Virus record (IMG/VR): IMGVR_UViG_3300046534_000500
Coordinates: 1 to 36,256 of that record
Length of the DNA: 36,256 nt
From: a virus
Direction: 5' to 3' (one strand)
Under the pieces are notes generated by a model. The model worked only from the letters and a program-made list of their open reading frames with translations. It was not told where the DNA came from and did not search any database. Position numbers and translations under genes: made by a program. Of the stretch, positions 26,280 to 35,250 are shown piece by piece; within the stretch, counting starts at the first letter, position 1, and every line of letters starts with the position of its first letter.

Positions 26280-28108
26280 TATTCAAATGCTCCCAAATTA
26301 GTAGTTGTTATTCTAGACTGCACGCCACCACCTAAACTTGGTAGAATTGGTTGCCCTAGTACAGGGTAATTACTCATTGGGCTTGGTAGTGCTACTCCAA
26401 CGCCAATAGCTGATGAACCAGTCTGTAAGCTAAGATCAATCTGCTCGATGTCAGCGTTTGAAATGTCTGTGAATAGTGGATCTAATCCTGTCACAGCTTG
26501 AAGAAACGTGGGGCTAGAAGCACCAATAATTGTTATTTCTGGGTCGTCCACATCTAGCAAGTCTCGTCCCTCGTTTAAAGTTGTGTAAGCTGAACCAGAT
26601 ATGAAAGCGACGTTCACACCTTGGTACGTTAACTGTCCTGCACTTCTCAAATGTGAAGCATAAACTTGATTAGCAGGCACTGTATCTGCAAAGTGTATCA
26701 CGTTATTTGCTGCTACAACTTCACCGGTAAAACTTGCTTGACCACTACTTCCTGCGTCTAAGTCAAATATGGATTGATAGTACTCACCTCCATTGTTTGC
26801 ATAATAAGAATTATTATAAAAATAGACAGGAGAACCTACGCCCCTAGCCATCGGACTGCCTTCAGCTGCACCTTCATTAGCACTAAATAATTGTTCGTCT
26901 GTTGGATTTGCTGTGCCAGTGTCCATACCTACGTGAATGCCGTATGTGGCTATGAAGCCTCGCTGATCATCGGCCCAAAACTGATTGCCATAAACATACG
27001 ATGTTCGGTATCTGTCTAATATTTCTTGGGCTGAGAATGTACTAAATATGTAATTTGGTAGAGCATCTTGAGCCTCCACTAAATCTAAGCATCTTTGGGC
27101 ACAAATCACAGTGTTATAGCGAAAGATCAGATCAGTACCTCTATGTTTCATAGAAGAGTTGCCACTCGATCCTGCTCTTAATGGCCCAAAATAGTTACCT
27201 TCGACCACATTGCTAAACGGTCTGTCACTGACAGCTTGAAAGTATAAGTTATGTTCAAGATAACTACCAACTACCCCATTACCTTCAAACTTGTTACCGA
27301 TTATTTGATAATCCATGTTAGCTCTGTTACCACTTGTCATAAACAAGCCATTACCATTATCCCTAAAAATGTTACCAATTATCTTAATATGATCTGCTTC
27401 AACAAACCTAATAGGTGCAGCAATATCATAGTAAGGAACGCCACCGTCCGAGGTGTATTCAGAACTTGCACCGTACATCTCTAGGTTTCTAAACTCCATC
27501 CATTCAACAGGGTTATTCCATTCACCATCTTCACGACTATAAGTAAGAACCCAACAGCCGTAAGGAGCTACCCAAGTAATACTACCGTCTTGCATATTTT
27601 GAGTGGTTGCGCCTTCACAATTAATTTGAGGCCGATTTCCACTTGCATCTGTCACACCATTAATAACGATTGGACTCGCTTCTGTTCCATCTTTATGAAA
27701 AACAAGTTTAGTACTGTAAGGTTGCAAACGATGAAAAATATTAACTACAGAGCCTGCAGTTAATGTACCGGGATCTAATCCGCTTAAATCATTAAAGGTG
27801 TTATTACCACCACCAATATCTATTCTAAGGCCAGTACCAGTTGCGTCCATCGCTGTAGTAACGTTTGTCCAGCCATTTATAAGAGCCTCTGGCGGAGGAG
27901 ATTCCCCTTGAGGGCATGTACCATTTCCAAGCCTACCGGCTGCACATTGAGTATCAAAAACTAATGTATCTACTACAGGATTTATTTTTGCGTTAGCAGT
28001 ATTTACCAATAAAGTGCCCCAGACCAAAGTTGCTAAAATTACTAAAAAAACAATTATAATTCTTTTCGCTTGTTCTTTGCTTTTATTAATATCTAAAGGG
28101 TTAATCAT
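26279..28108 (-). CDS. Parallel beta-helix protein with signal peptide, possible depolymerase
   Basis: A 609-residue protein. Residues 1-40 look like a Sec signal peptide: basic n-region with Lys9, Lys11, Lys15 and Arg16, a hydrophobic run from 17 to about 34, and ANA before Lys41 as a cleavage site. Residues about 190-420 are typical right-handed beta-helix rungs (IKIIGNIFRDNGNGLFM, YQIIGNKFEGNG, VVEGNYFG, YVYGNQFW) as in pectate lyase-like and tailspike depolymerases. Catalytic residues cannot be assigned by eye. AAGG precedes the ATG, and the start overlaps the preceding gene by eight bases. Either a secreted polysaccharide-degrading enzyme or a membrane-anchored protein; a normal tailspike would not need the signal. 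Confidence 0.8.
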   Translation of the reverse strand: MINPLDINKSKEQAKRIIIVFLVILATLVWGTLLVNTANAKINPVVDTLVFDTQCAAGRLGNGTCPQGESPPPEALINGWTNVTTAMDATGTGLRIDIGGGNNTFNDLSGLDPGTLTAGSVVNIFHRLQPYSTKLVFHKDGTEASPIVINGVTDASGNRPQINCEGATTQNMQDGSITWVAPYGCWVLTYSREDGEWNNPVEWMEFRNLEMYGASSEYTSDGGVPYYDIAAPIRFVEADHIKIIGNIFRDNGNGLFMTSGNRANMDYQIIGNKFEGNGVVGSYLEHNLYFQAVSDRPFSNVVEGNYFGPLRAGSSGNSSMKHRGTDLIFRYNTVICAQRCLDLVEAQDALPNYIFSTFSAQEILDRYRTSYVYGNQFWADDQRGFIATYGIHVGMDTGTANPTDEQLFSANEGAAEGSPMARGVGSPVYFYNNSYYANNGGEYYQSIFDLDAGSSGQASFTGEVVAANNVIHFADTVPANQVYASHLRSAGQLTYQGVNVAFISGSAYTTLNEGRDLLDVDDPEITIIGASSPTFLQAVTGLDPLFTDISNADIEQIDLSLQTGSSAIGVGVALPSPMSNYPVLGQPILPSLGGGVQSRITTTNLGAFE

Positions 28109-28379
28109 CTTTACTTACCTTTTCTTTATCTGACTTAAGTTTAGCTAACTCTTCTAGCTTAATTTTTTTAATACGCAGTGCAGCCCTAATAGTTATTAAA
28201 GCTGTGATACAAAATATTATGTCGCGAATACTTAATCCTCCTATACTAGTAATAAATACATGAAAGTCCAAGAGGCTATCTGGTGAGATTATATTCACTT
28301 TGTCCTCCAAGTAATTAGCGCCAGTCAATGTCCCGCCTGTTGTTGCTACTGCGCTTTGATAAACAATATCGGAGGCCAT
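28101..28379 (-). CDS. Small single-span membrane protein, lysis candidate
   Basis: A 92-residue protein with a polar N-terminal half, one hydrophobic span at about 48-68 (SIRDIIFCITALITIRAA) and a highly charged Lys/Glu C-terminal tail. This layout fits a small holin or spanin-like membrane protein, but no family is certain. Its start lies inside the preceding small gene in another frame and its ribosome site is poor, which suggests coupling to that gene. Its stop overlaps the beta-helix gene start by eight bases. Confidence 0.55.
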   Translation of the reverse strand: MASDIVYQSAVATTGGTLTGANYLEDKVNIISPDSLLDFHVFITSIGGLSIRDIIFCITALITIRAALRIKKIKLEELAKLKSDKEKVSKDD

Positions 28380-28497
28380 AAAAAACCCGTAAAAGTAAGT
28401 GAATAAAATATTTAATGGTCCAGTATCCTATTTTAGCAATAAAGAACCACTGTATGATAAAAACAATATCTATAAGATACAGCGAAAAAATCTTCAT
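28315..28497 (-). CDS. Very small hydrophobic membrane protein
   Basis: A 60-residue protein with one long or two short membrane segments (FSLYLIDIVFIIQWFFIAKI and WTIKYFIHLLLRVFYGL) and a basic tail (SKRSSNNRRDIDWR). GGAG lies seven bases before the ATG, a better start signal than that of the following gene, with which it shares 65 bases in another frame. The pattern fits a holin or antiholin. No family is recognised. Confidence 0.5.
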   Translation of the reverse strand: MKIFSLYLIDIVFIIQWFFIAKIGYWTIKYFIHLLLRVFYGLRYCLSKRSSNNRRDIDWR

Positions 28498-28519
28498 GAA
28501 ATAACTCCTACTGCTTAGG

Positions 28520-28945
28520 TTATTTCACATCTACTCCTTTACCCTCCTGATACTTTGCTACTGCATGACTTCCAAAAAAGAAAATACTAATTGCAGAAAC
28601 AAGTCCTCCTAGAGTCCATGAAGTAGCTATGTTAAATAGAGTGGTAGACCACTCATTATTGATAGGGTAAACCATTCCAGACATAAATAATACTAATAGG
28701 AAAAATTTAATCACTAGCTCTGCAATAGAACGCCGTGAGCGCGATCTATCAGTAGATTCTGCCAATGTATCAACTACAAACTTACGCACAGCCTTGGCGT
28801 TCTCAAAACTCATCTCAGCTCTTTCTTCAGATGTAAATTGGGAGTTACCAATCCATCCTCCAAACTGAGTGAGTAAACCTTTATCTTTATCAAATACATC
28901 GTCTACTGATTTTGGTGCTGACTTTAAAAAGTTGTACCAAGCCAT
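28520..28945 (-). CDS. Probable holin, GTA-holin/3TM-like
   Basis: A 141-residue membrane protein. Residues 1-65 are soluble and helical (ERAEMSFENAKAVRKFVVDT), a basic RSRSRRS segment follows, then two or three membrane spans (LVIKFFLLVLFMSGMVYP and WTLGGLVSAISIFFFG) and a short polar end. The order 'helical lead, ST/DRSRSRR, spans' resembles the GTA_holin_3TM family. It would make the inner-membrane hole that lets the M15 endolysin reach the wall. It overlaps the upstream gene by 22 bases. Holin assignment is a family guess. Confidence 0.65.
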   Translation of the reverse strand: MAWYNFLKSAPKSVDDVFDKDKGLLTQFGGWIGNSQFTSEERAEMSFENAKAVRKFVVDTLAESTDRSRSRRSIAELVIKFFLLVLFMSGMVYPINNEWSTTLFNIATSWTLGGLVSAISIFFFGSHAVAKYQEGKGVDVK

Positions 28946-29325
28946 ATCTTAATCCTCTTAGTTAAAGTGTTTCCATATGTGAATAAGGCTATTACAGGAC
29001 ACACAAAAATAACAATTAAAGATAAAGCTCCTAAAGCGTAATGTGAGCTCTCTCTATGTATATACTTATTTTCAAATATCCATGCTGCTTTGCAATGTCC
29101 CGGTCCATCAATAGGCAAAAAAGTAAAATCAATAATCTTCTCTAATAGCTTCCAGTATGGATTTGGTTTGTTACCTGCAAAACAGCCTGTACGACCTGAC
29201 ACAGTTGTTCTAGGATTACCTCCACATAATGCATTACCTAATCGATCAATCTGTATTAGGAAGGGCAGAAGCCCCTCCCATACAAACAATGCTAGGAACG
29301 CTTCCTTAACATTTCTATACCACAT
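28924..29325 (-). CDS. Conserved phage membrane-associated protein, unknown function
   Basis: A 133-residue protein with the pattern [19 protein letters not shown] (about 29-47) followed by an [19 protein letters not shown] segment and one membrane span near the C-terminus ([19 protein letters not shown]). The pattern 'LNALLGG.ped.T.SsR.g ... W..l...ID.lf....HC' occurs in many short phage proteins encoded among tail or lysis genes; their function is not known to me. It overlaps the fibre gene stop and the holin-like gene start, so it belongs to the same translation unit. Confidence 0.65.
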   Translation of the reverse strand: MWYRNVKEAFLALFVWEGLLPFLIQIDRLGNALCGGNPRTTVSGRTGCFAGNKPNPYWKLLEKIIDFTFLPIDGPGHCKAAWIFENKYIHRESSHYALGALSLIVIFVCPVIALFTYGNTLTKRIKIWLGTTF

Positions 29326-32300
29326 TTTCTAATACCTCTAGTCTAGTTGTTAACTCTTGGATTGCTTTAACTAATACAGGAATTAACTTCCCATAATCTG
29401 CTTCAATTATGTCAATACCTAAGCCAGTGGCTGTTGCATCGTATTCTTGGTATGAGTTAAGACTGTCAGCACTATACGCATCCTGCGTAGCTTTAAATTC
29501 TTGTGCTATAAAACCTATCTGTTTAGTTCCTTGCTTAGCAGGAGCCTTCCCATCAGTAAAATGTTCATGTCGGTAGTCCCAAGTAAATTCTACTGGATTT
29601 AGTTCATTTACATAAGCCAATCCAATAGGGCACGAACGCCCTACATTCTTATCTCTACCATCTGATAAAGAGCTTATAGATGTGTCGTTACATCTTAAAT
29701 TAGTGACGTTTGTACTACCTAATGTAAATTGTCCTGCTGCTGTAGCTGATGCAAAATAACCTATAGATTCACTAGGTTGAAAGTTAGCAGTAGCATTTGT
29801 ACCTATAGCTGTACAGCCTGCACCTGTTGCAGATGAGTTGCTACCTATGGATATAGAGTTAATACCTAATGAGGTATTACCTGCTCTGTACCCAATACTC
29901 ACACTGCTATTACCACAACTTATTTCTCCTGCCCTTACTCCAATAGAAACAGTACCTGTCCCTTGTGTAGTACGCCCTGCGTTATTTCCTATAGCAACAC
30001 TACTATTTCCTTGATTAAGGTTACCTGCAGAGACTCCTATAGATATACTTTCTGTCCCTTGCGTATTACGCCCAGCAGAATCACCAATAGCTACACTTAA
30101 TGTACCTTGATTTAAGTATCCAGCTGCTCTACCTATACCTACAGAAGACACACCTTGATTAGTTCTACCTGCTGACTCCCCTATTGCAACACTATCATCT
30201 GCTTGATTGGAGTAACCTGCCAAGAATCCAATAGCTACACTACTATCACCTTGCGAAGTACGACCTGCTTGATAACCAAGAGCTACACTACCTGCCCCTT
30301 GTGTTGTTTGTCCTGAGTTATTTCCTATAGCTAGTGAGTTAGCCCCTTGACTAGTATCTCCTGCTAATGGCCCTATTGCCACAGAATTATTTGCGCTCTG
30401 AAATGCTACATCAATACCTCCCATAACTGTGGGCATATAATTAACAGTTCTTTCCACTCTAGTCCAACTACTAGACGATGTGTATGTTCCACCTATATAA
30501 ACTCTAGTCTCACTAAAACCAGTACTGTCATTATACTGAACAGAAATATCATTAACTAATGGGACTCCATATGGGGCAATAGCTGCAATAGCTGTATTTG
30601 TAGACCATGAAGTATAAGGAGAGCTGTAAAAACCTCTACTTCCTCTAATACCTGCAGAACCACTTGCCCCTGTTGGACCAGTAGAACCCGTGGTCCCTGT
30701 AGGACCTCTTGACCCTGTAGGACCAGTTGGCCCAGCACTACCAGTATTACCTGTAGTACCTGTAAGACCGGTAGCTCCATCGTCGCCATCAACACCATTT
30801 GTACCATTTGTACCTGCAAAACCGGTTGGTCCTCTTAGTCCTGTAGTACCTGTTGGGCCTGTTGCACCAGCTGCACCTGTGTTACCAATACTACCTTGCG
30901 CACCTTGGTTACCAGTAGCTCCAGTTAGACCTTGATCACCTACAACACCTATGTCACCTTGATCACCCTTAGATCCTTGAATACCAGTTACACCTCGTAA
31001 ACCTTGAGGACCGGGGGCGCCATTAACGCCGTCAGCACCTTGGAAACCTGTGTCCCCTTGAGGACCTTCTAAACCAGTATTGCCTACTAAGCCTTGCGGC
31101 CCTGTTGGGCCAGTGCTACCTATAGTGCCCTGAAATCCTTGTGGACCTCTAATACCTGTTGGCCCAATATCACCTTGTTCGCCTACAAGACCTGTGGGGC
31201 CTATATTACCTTGGTCACCTTGTATCCCTTGATTACCGTCTGAACCTTTTACACCCTGAGGTCCTTGAGCTCCAGTAGGTCCAGTTAATCCAGTTGCACC
31301 TTGTGGTCCAGTTGCACCTATTAACCCTGTAGCGCCTATTGGTCCATTAGGTCCTTGAGATCCTGTAATACCAGTAGCTCCTTGTGGGCCCGTAATACCA
31401 GCTGGGCCTTGAGGACCTTCAGGGCCAACACCAAATGGAATTGCTGTTGACCAGTCACCAGATGTATTTGAAAGTTTAACAAATAGTGAGCCAGTACCTA
31501 TTGCGTTTACGTGATCTGTTGCAAGATACGAGTAGCCATCTAGTTCTGCATTATGAGTAGCTCGTCCAGAGAATAAACCTACATTATCCACAGCAAACGA
31601 TGTACCTGCATTACCTTGAGAGCCAACTACGCCTTGTACACCCTGTGGACCAGTTGCTCCCGTAGATCCAGTAACACCAATTGAACCTTGAGAACCAGTA
31701 TCTCCTGTAAGACCTTGAATACCTTGAGGACCAGTAGCACCAGTTGTTCCAGTAACTCCAATTCCTCCTGTATCGCCTTGAGGACCCTGAATTCCAGTAG
31801 CTCCAACAGGTCCTTGTGGACCGACTGCTCCTGTATTACCTACAGTACCCTGTGGACCTGTGGGACCAACAACACCTTGATCACCCTGTGGGCCTTGAAT
31901 ACCGGTAACTCCTATGTTTCCTTGTGGTCCTTGATCTCCGGTTAAACCAGTAACGCCTTGATCGCCCTGTATACCTTGGATTCCTTGAATACCTTGTAGT
32001 CCCCTATCACCCGGCTCACCTTGATCGCCTTGTATACCCTGTATACCTTGGTCACCAGTTTCTCCAATAGGACCTGTATTTCCCTGAACACCTTGAAATC
32101 CGCGTTCACCTTGTATACCAATTACTCCTTGTATACCCGTCGGTCCTGTTGGTCCTGTTGGGCCTTGTATACCTGCTGGTCCTAGTGATCCTTGTCCAGA
32201 GAATATTGACCACTCTGTAGCGGTAACTCCGCTAATTACTCCATCAAACCAGACATAATCACCTTTTGGATAGTCTGTACCGGTATAGTAAAATCTTTGT

Positions 32301-32554
32301 GCATCTAGTCCAGTAACAGGGAGAGTTGTACCTGTGCCAGCGTAAGACTCGTTAAATGCAGCTAAATCAGAAGCAGCTTGAAGTTGTGTATCGAGTGCTG
32401 CCTGTGCAGATATAGCAGCAGCATCCCTAGCAGCTTCAGCTTCTGTTTTAAATTCTTCAGTTGCTGCAGTATCTGGAGAGCTTATTCCCCGCATACCTTT
32501 ACTGATAACTATGTACTTACTTCTATTGGACGTAACATTAATAGTGGTTGGCAT
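29315..32554 (-). CDS. Collagen-like tail fibre with head repeats and S74 chaperone
   Basis: A 1,079-residue fibre. Residues 1-120 hold an Ala-rich coiled segment and a small beta unit ending in [19 protein letters not shown]; 121-317 and 376-641 are Gly-X-Y collagen-like repeats broken by a 58-residue beta insert; 642-720 is a beta hinge; 724-915 is about 12 tandem 16-residue units of the S(V/I)(A/S)IG..AG..(T/N)QG type, like trimeric-autotransporter head repeats; 961-1079 is a Peptidase_S74 intramolecular chaperone with the Ser964-Lys969 dyad in SDGRDKN, GFIAQEF and a C-terminal coiled coil. The chaperone should trimerise the fibre and then cut itself off before Ser964. Coupled by TAATG to the gene before it. 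Host recognition is the likely role. Confidence 0.93.
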   Translation of the reverse strand: MPTTINVTSNRSKYIVISKGMRGISSPDTAATEEFKTEAEAARDAAAISAQAALDTQLQAASDLAAFNESYAGTGTTLPVTGLDAQRFYYTGTDYPKGDYVWFDGVISGVTATEWSIFSGQGSLGPAGIQGPTGPTGPTGIQGVIGIQGERGFQGVQGNTGPIGETGDQGIQGIQGDQGEPGDRGLQGIQGIQGIQGDQGVTGLTGDQGPQGNIGVTGIQGPQGDQGVVGPTGPQGTVGNTGAVGPQGPVGATGIQGPQGDTGGIGVTGTTGATGPQGIQGLTGDTGSQGSIGVTGSTGATGPQGVQGVVGSQGNAGTSFAVDNVGLFSGRATHNAELDGYSYLATDHVNAIGTGSLFVKLSNTSGDWSTAIPFGVGPEGPQGPAGITGPQGATGITGSQGPNGPIGATGLIGATGPQGATGLTGPTGAQGPQGVKGSDGNQGIQGDQGNIGPTGLVGEQGDIGPTGIRGPQGFQGTIGSTGPTGPQGLVGNTGLEGPQGDTGFQGADGVNGAPGPQGLRGVTGIQGSKGDQGDIGVVGDQGLTGATGNQGAQGSIGNTGAAGATGPTGTTGLRGPTGFAGTNGTNGVDGDDGATGLTGTTGNTGSAGPTGPTGSRGPTGTTGSTGPTGASGSAGIRGSRGFYSSPYTSWSTNTAIAAIAPYGVPLVNDISVQYNDSTGFSETRVYIGGTYTSSSSWTRVERTVNYMPTVMGGIDVAFQSANNSVAIGPLAGDTSQGANSLAIGNNSGQTTQGAGSVALGYQAGRTSQGDSSVAIGFLAGYSNQADDSVAIGESAGRTNQGVSSVGIGRAAGYLNQGTLSVAIGDSAGRNTQGTESISIGVSAGNLNQGNSSVAIGNNAGRTTQGTGTVSIGVRAGEISCGNSSVSIGYRAGNTSLGINSISIGSNSSATGAGCTAIGTNATANFQPSESIGYFASATAAGQFTLGSTNVTNLRCNDTSISSLSDGRDKNVGRSCPIGLAYVNELNPVEFTWDYRHEHFTDGKAPAKQGTKQIGFIAQEFKATQDAYSADSLNSYQEYDATATGLGIDIIEADYGKLIPVLVKAIQELTTRLEVLENVV
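29810..30385 (-). repeat. Twelve tandem 48-base coding repeats (head-like)
   Basis: Each unit encodes 16 residues with a conserved SVAIG-type start and AG...QG end; starts fall at residues 724, 740, 756, 772, 788, 804, 820, 836, 852, 868, 884 and 900 of the fibre. Spacing is exact, so units can be gained or lost by recombination without a frameshift. Similar units form left-handed beta-roll heads in YadA-like adhesins. Confidence 0.85.
30632..32194 (-). repeat. Collagen-like coding repeats
   Basis: Two blocks of nine-base repeats encode Gly-X-Y triplets (fibre residues 121-317 and 376-641), with GIQG, GPQG, GPTG and GATG dominating. They are interrupted at 31430-31603 by a non-repetitive beta insert. 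The blocks are prone to slippage, so length may vary between isolates. Confidence 0.9.
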
Positions 32555-32898
32555 TATACTATTACTCCACGTGTGATTTTAAGTCTACCTTGTAGTGGTG
32601 CTTCATCTATACCATCTACATAGCTAATTCTTACACCATAAACCAAGGATCTACGCATATCACCATCAGCTAGTAGGCTTCCTATCTGTACGTCATTTAC
32701 AGTAAACTGTGCAGTAGCATTACCAGAATTTATATAACCGTTAACCGCTATAAGTGGAGAAATATCTGCTAGTCTGCCTTTAATTTGTAGGACTGCAGTA
32801 GCTCCTACCAAGTCAGTAACTGGTTCCTTATTCTCATCAAGAAGTTGGATGTCTAGTAACCAATCCTCATTATTTTTAATCTCAAAGTCCACGCTCAT
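32554..32898 (-). CDS. Small beta-rich fibre-base protein
   Basis: A protein of 114 residues from ATG 32898, which overlaps the upstream stop (TAATG); a GTG three codons earlier is less likely. It reads as a single beta-sandwich: [47 protein letters not shown] and [10 protein letters not shown]. This 'DW...i.l.d.ng.P.dLtGa.a..qiR' pattern is typical of small phage proteins placed just before tail fibres, similar to the N-terminal domain of BppU-like baseplate proteins. It probably joins the fibre to the tail. Coupled by TAATG to the fibre gene. Confidence 0.7.
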   Translation of the reverse strand: MSVDFEIKNNEDWLLDIQLLDENKEPVTDLVGATAVLQIKGRLADISPLIAVNGYINSGNATAQFTVNDVQIGSLLADGDMRRSLVYGVRISYVDGIDEAPLQGRLKITRGVIV

Positions 32899-33557
32899 TA
32901 CACCCACCCATTATCAGAAAACTTATTGTTAGTAAATTCAAACTTATGAATTAATCCATATTTCTGTATTGTTTCGCACTCTTCCTTATATTTCACTAAG
33001 TATTCCATACTTTTATTGATCCCATCTAATGTAGGAAGACTTGCATATATTCTACTAGTGATTAAATACAGCAACGGTTGTAACACGCCTGGATGAATAT
33101 CTAATTCAACAGTTTCAGCATCTAAGTTTATTGGATTTAGTTTAGGTAACGCTGCTTGGTAGTCAACGATGAAGGATCTACCCTCAACACCATAATCATA
33201 AGTGAAACCAGTAGTATCAGTTTGAACATTATAATCCCCTTCCACTTCATCATCTACAATGTACTTATCATTAATTCTATTTAGACTGTAGGGGTTACCC
33301 AAGTTATCTACTATGGATATAATATTTAGTAAGTCAGCGTCTAACACATATGTAAACTCGCCTGCTACCTGAGATGTTCTTACTCTTTTCTTGTTTAATT
33401 GAAATTTCTTTGAAAGATCTAGTAATGCAAAGTTTACATGAGAAACTATCTTCTCGTAGTCTTCTTCTCTAATACCATATCCATCATTAAGTCCACCAAG
33501 AGCTACTGTTGATAACTCACCGTGACTTAATTGATCAAATACATATAGTAAATTCAT
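32898..33557 (-). CDS. gp67-like head-tail structural protein
   Basis: A 219-residue protein next to the large terminase, the slot of N4 gp67 (a virion protein of about 30 kDa). It has a helical N-terminal part (EEDYEKIVSHVNFALLDLSKKF), a beta middle (EFTYVLDADLLNIISIVDNL), and a helical end (LLYLITSRIYASLPTLDGI). The layout 'helices, LDL...F.l....v.', 'D...dLl.I..v.d..G' suits connector/adaptor proteins that sit under the portal. A short gap of nine bases separates it from the terminase stop. Confidence 0.75.
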   Translation of the reverse strand: MNLLYVFDQLSHGELSTVALGGLNDGYGIREEDYEKIVSHVNFALLDLSKKFQLNKKRVRTSQVAGEFTYVLDADLLNIISIVDNLGNPYSLNRINDKYIVDDEVEGDYNVQTDTTGFTYDYGVEGRSFIVDYQAALPKLNPINLDAETVELDIHPGVLQPLLYLITSRIYASLPTLDGINKSMEYLVKYKEECETIQKYGLIHKFEFTNNKFSDNGWV

Positions 33558-33566
33558 GTGTCCTCC

Positions 33567-35165
33567 TCAGACTACATAAGAGCTTATTGAATATTTGTTG
33601 TTATCGTCGTCTTCGTCCATGCCCCAAATACCACTATCATCGTGGTTAACACTTAAATCAATTATCTCAGAAGGTCTCCAAGCATTCATTGAACCAAGCA
33701 TTGAAATAGTATCAATAAAGTCATCATGTCTAGACTTAAATTCTTTAGAAGAAGCTAACGTTAGCTCATCCATTGCTTCTTTCATTTGGGGAGTTTCTTT
33801 CATCTCTTCTGGAAAGAACATTTTACACGACTTGAACAGAGGAACCATAATGTTAAATCGTTGCATTTTATTAGTGTTAGGTCTTATACCATCTTTGCCA
33901 CCATTACTATCTGATGCCATGCTGAAAAAACACTGTCGTGAACTCATCTCAGTCCGGATCATTGAAACAAATCCTCCCTGTTGACCTGATACTTCTATAC
34001 CCACAGATTGTGGTCTATAGATTTGAACCAGTCTAAATAAATCGTTAACGTTCTTATCCATTAACTGCTTAGCAACTATACCATCAACCCAGAACCAGTT
34101 ACCATTATGATCTATGGCCCATACTGATATAACACTAAAGTCTGCTGAAGTTTTCTCAGATGTTGCGAAGTCAGTGGTGATATAGTAGTTGTATGCTTGC
34201 CTATTTTTCATTAGATCAGACCGTCTGTACCACATTATGTCATGATCATTTATGAGTCTATCCTCATCAGACATTACTCTTAGCATAAGCTCTTGGTTAA
34301 ATGTATTAACCTTTCCGGCTAGTACGGATATGTCGTACATTTCCTTAACATACTCATATGTAAATCTATCTGGCCATGCTCCTTTAAACTCTTCTCGAGT
34401 GCAAGGGAAATGCTCACATACTGGATACACGTTTACGTGCCATGCTCCAGATTCAACTGCTTTGTACAACGGATCTCTTGCGTTAAACGGAGTACCTGAC
34501 CATATAATCTTATGCTTAACTGGATCAAGTGCGTAGCGTATTGCTTTATAGACTGTATCCTCAATACTGTTAATAACTGTAGCGGAACGAGCATCTTCAT
34601 CTGAAACCAAGTCATCTAGTACAGCCAATACAGGACGTTTACCCATCTCCTTACTACCACGTACACCTGTTTTAGCGCCATAACCTTTCACTACAAAAAC
34701 GTTTCCATCTATATTAGTAAACTCCCAGCGAGAGTCTGTAAATTTAGTATCTGGCACATATTGCTGCAAAAACTCACTATTCTCCCAACGATATTGTAAG
34801 TTCTTGCGCATGTTTTTCACACCGTTTTCCATACTATCGGAAACATACAATGCTAAATCTATTTTACCAAATCCAGGTATTTCACCAAACACTGCAATGT
34901 ATAAGAATAAGTATTCTCCCATTACAGTAGTCTTAGCTAAACCACGAGAACACATGTTAAGTATGTTTTTCTTCATGCCGGATACTTGGTCCAGCATCTT
35001 ATAGTGAACCACAGGGGTTAAATGAGATTCTCCTTCATCACCATTTACAAGCTTAATAAAGTTTACGAATTCTGTTGCAAATTCCGACTGAACGTACCCA
35101 TCTTTGTAGGCATAGTTCACCTCGTTAAGGAATTCCACTACTGTTTTAGGGGATGGCATTGACAT
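33567..35165 (-). CDS. Terminase large subunit (TerL, N4 gp68-like)
   Basis: The 532-residue motor that cuts and pumps phage DNA into the procapsid. ATPase: Walker A-like SRGLAKTT (73-80), Walker B VLAVLDDL (179-186), coupling motif IWSGTPF (221-227). Nuclease (RNase H-like): Asp332 in YYITTDFATS, Glu391 in SVGIEVSG, and Asp481/Asp482 plus Asp485 in RHDDFIDTIS. The Walker A departs from GxxxxGKT (Ala in place of the last Gly), as is common in this group. It is followed directly by the gp67-like gene; a terminator at 35204-35230 separates it from the upstream gp69-like gene, so it may have its own promoter or rely on readthrough. ATG has only a weak GAGA upstream. Confidence 0.95.
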   Translation of the reverse strand: MSMPSPKTVVEFLNEVNYAYKDGYVQSEFATEFVNFIKLVNGDEGESHLTPVVHYKMLDQVSGMKKNILNMCSRGLAKTTVMGEYLFLYIAVFGEIPGFGKIDLALYVSDSMENGVKNMRKNLQYRWENSEFLQQYVPDTKFTDSRWEFTNIDGNVFVVKGYGAKTGVRGSKEMGKRPVLAVLDDLVSDEDARSATVINSIEDTVYKAIRYALDPVKHKIIWSGTPFNARDPLYKAVESGAWHVNVYPVCEHFPCTREEFKGAWPDRFTYEYVKEMYDISVLAGKVNTFNQELMLRVMSDEDRLINDHDIMWYRRSDLMKNRQAYNYYITTDFATSEKTSADFSVISVWAIDHNGNWFWVDGIVAKQLMDKNVNDLFRLVQIYRPQSVGIEVSGQQGGFVSMIRTEMSSRQCFFSMASDSNGGKDGIRPNTNKMQRFNIMVPLFKSCKMFFPEEMKETPQMKEAMDELTLASSKEFKSRHDDFIDTISMLGSMNAWRPSEIIDLSVNHDDSGIWGMDEDDDNNKYSISSYVV

Positions 35166-35203
35166 ACTAGTATTCTCTTATGAAATTATCTTATAGTAGA
35201 TAC

Positions 35204-35230
35204 AAAAAAGCCCCAGCGCAAGCTGAGGCT
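35204..35230 (-). terminator. Rho-independent terminator after the gp69-like gene
   Basis: In minus-strand RNA AGCCUCAGC (35230-35222) pairs with GCUGGGGCU (35217-35209) around a UUGC loop, followed by five more U (35208-35204). The only imperfect pair is a G-U that would be a mismatch in plus-strand RNA, so it works on minus-strand transcripts. It lies 20 bases past the gp69-like stop codon and before TerL. Confidence 0.9.
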
Positions 35231-35250
35231 AATAGTAACAATAATGTAAT

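Noticed and set aside
30690-30935. Plus-strand open frame rich in Val, Pro and Gly
   Set aside because: It is the antisense shadow of the collagen-like repeats in the fibre gene; no ribosome site, and its composition follows from the repeats.
29810-32194. Regularly spaced repeats that could suggest a CRISPR array
   Set aside because: The repeats are in frame, code for Gly-X-Y and 16-residue units, and have no palindromic repeat with unique spacers.
32899-32907. GTG start three codons earlier in the fibre-base gene
   Set aside because: ATG 32898 is in a TAATG overlap like its neighbours and is the stronger codon.
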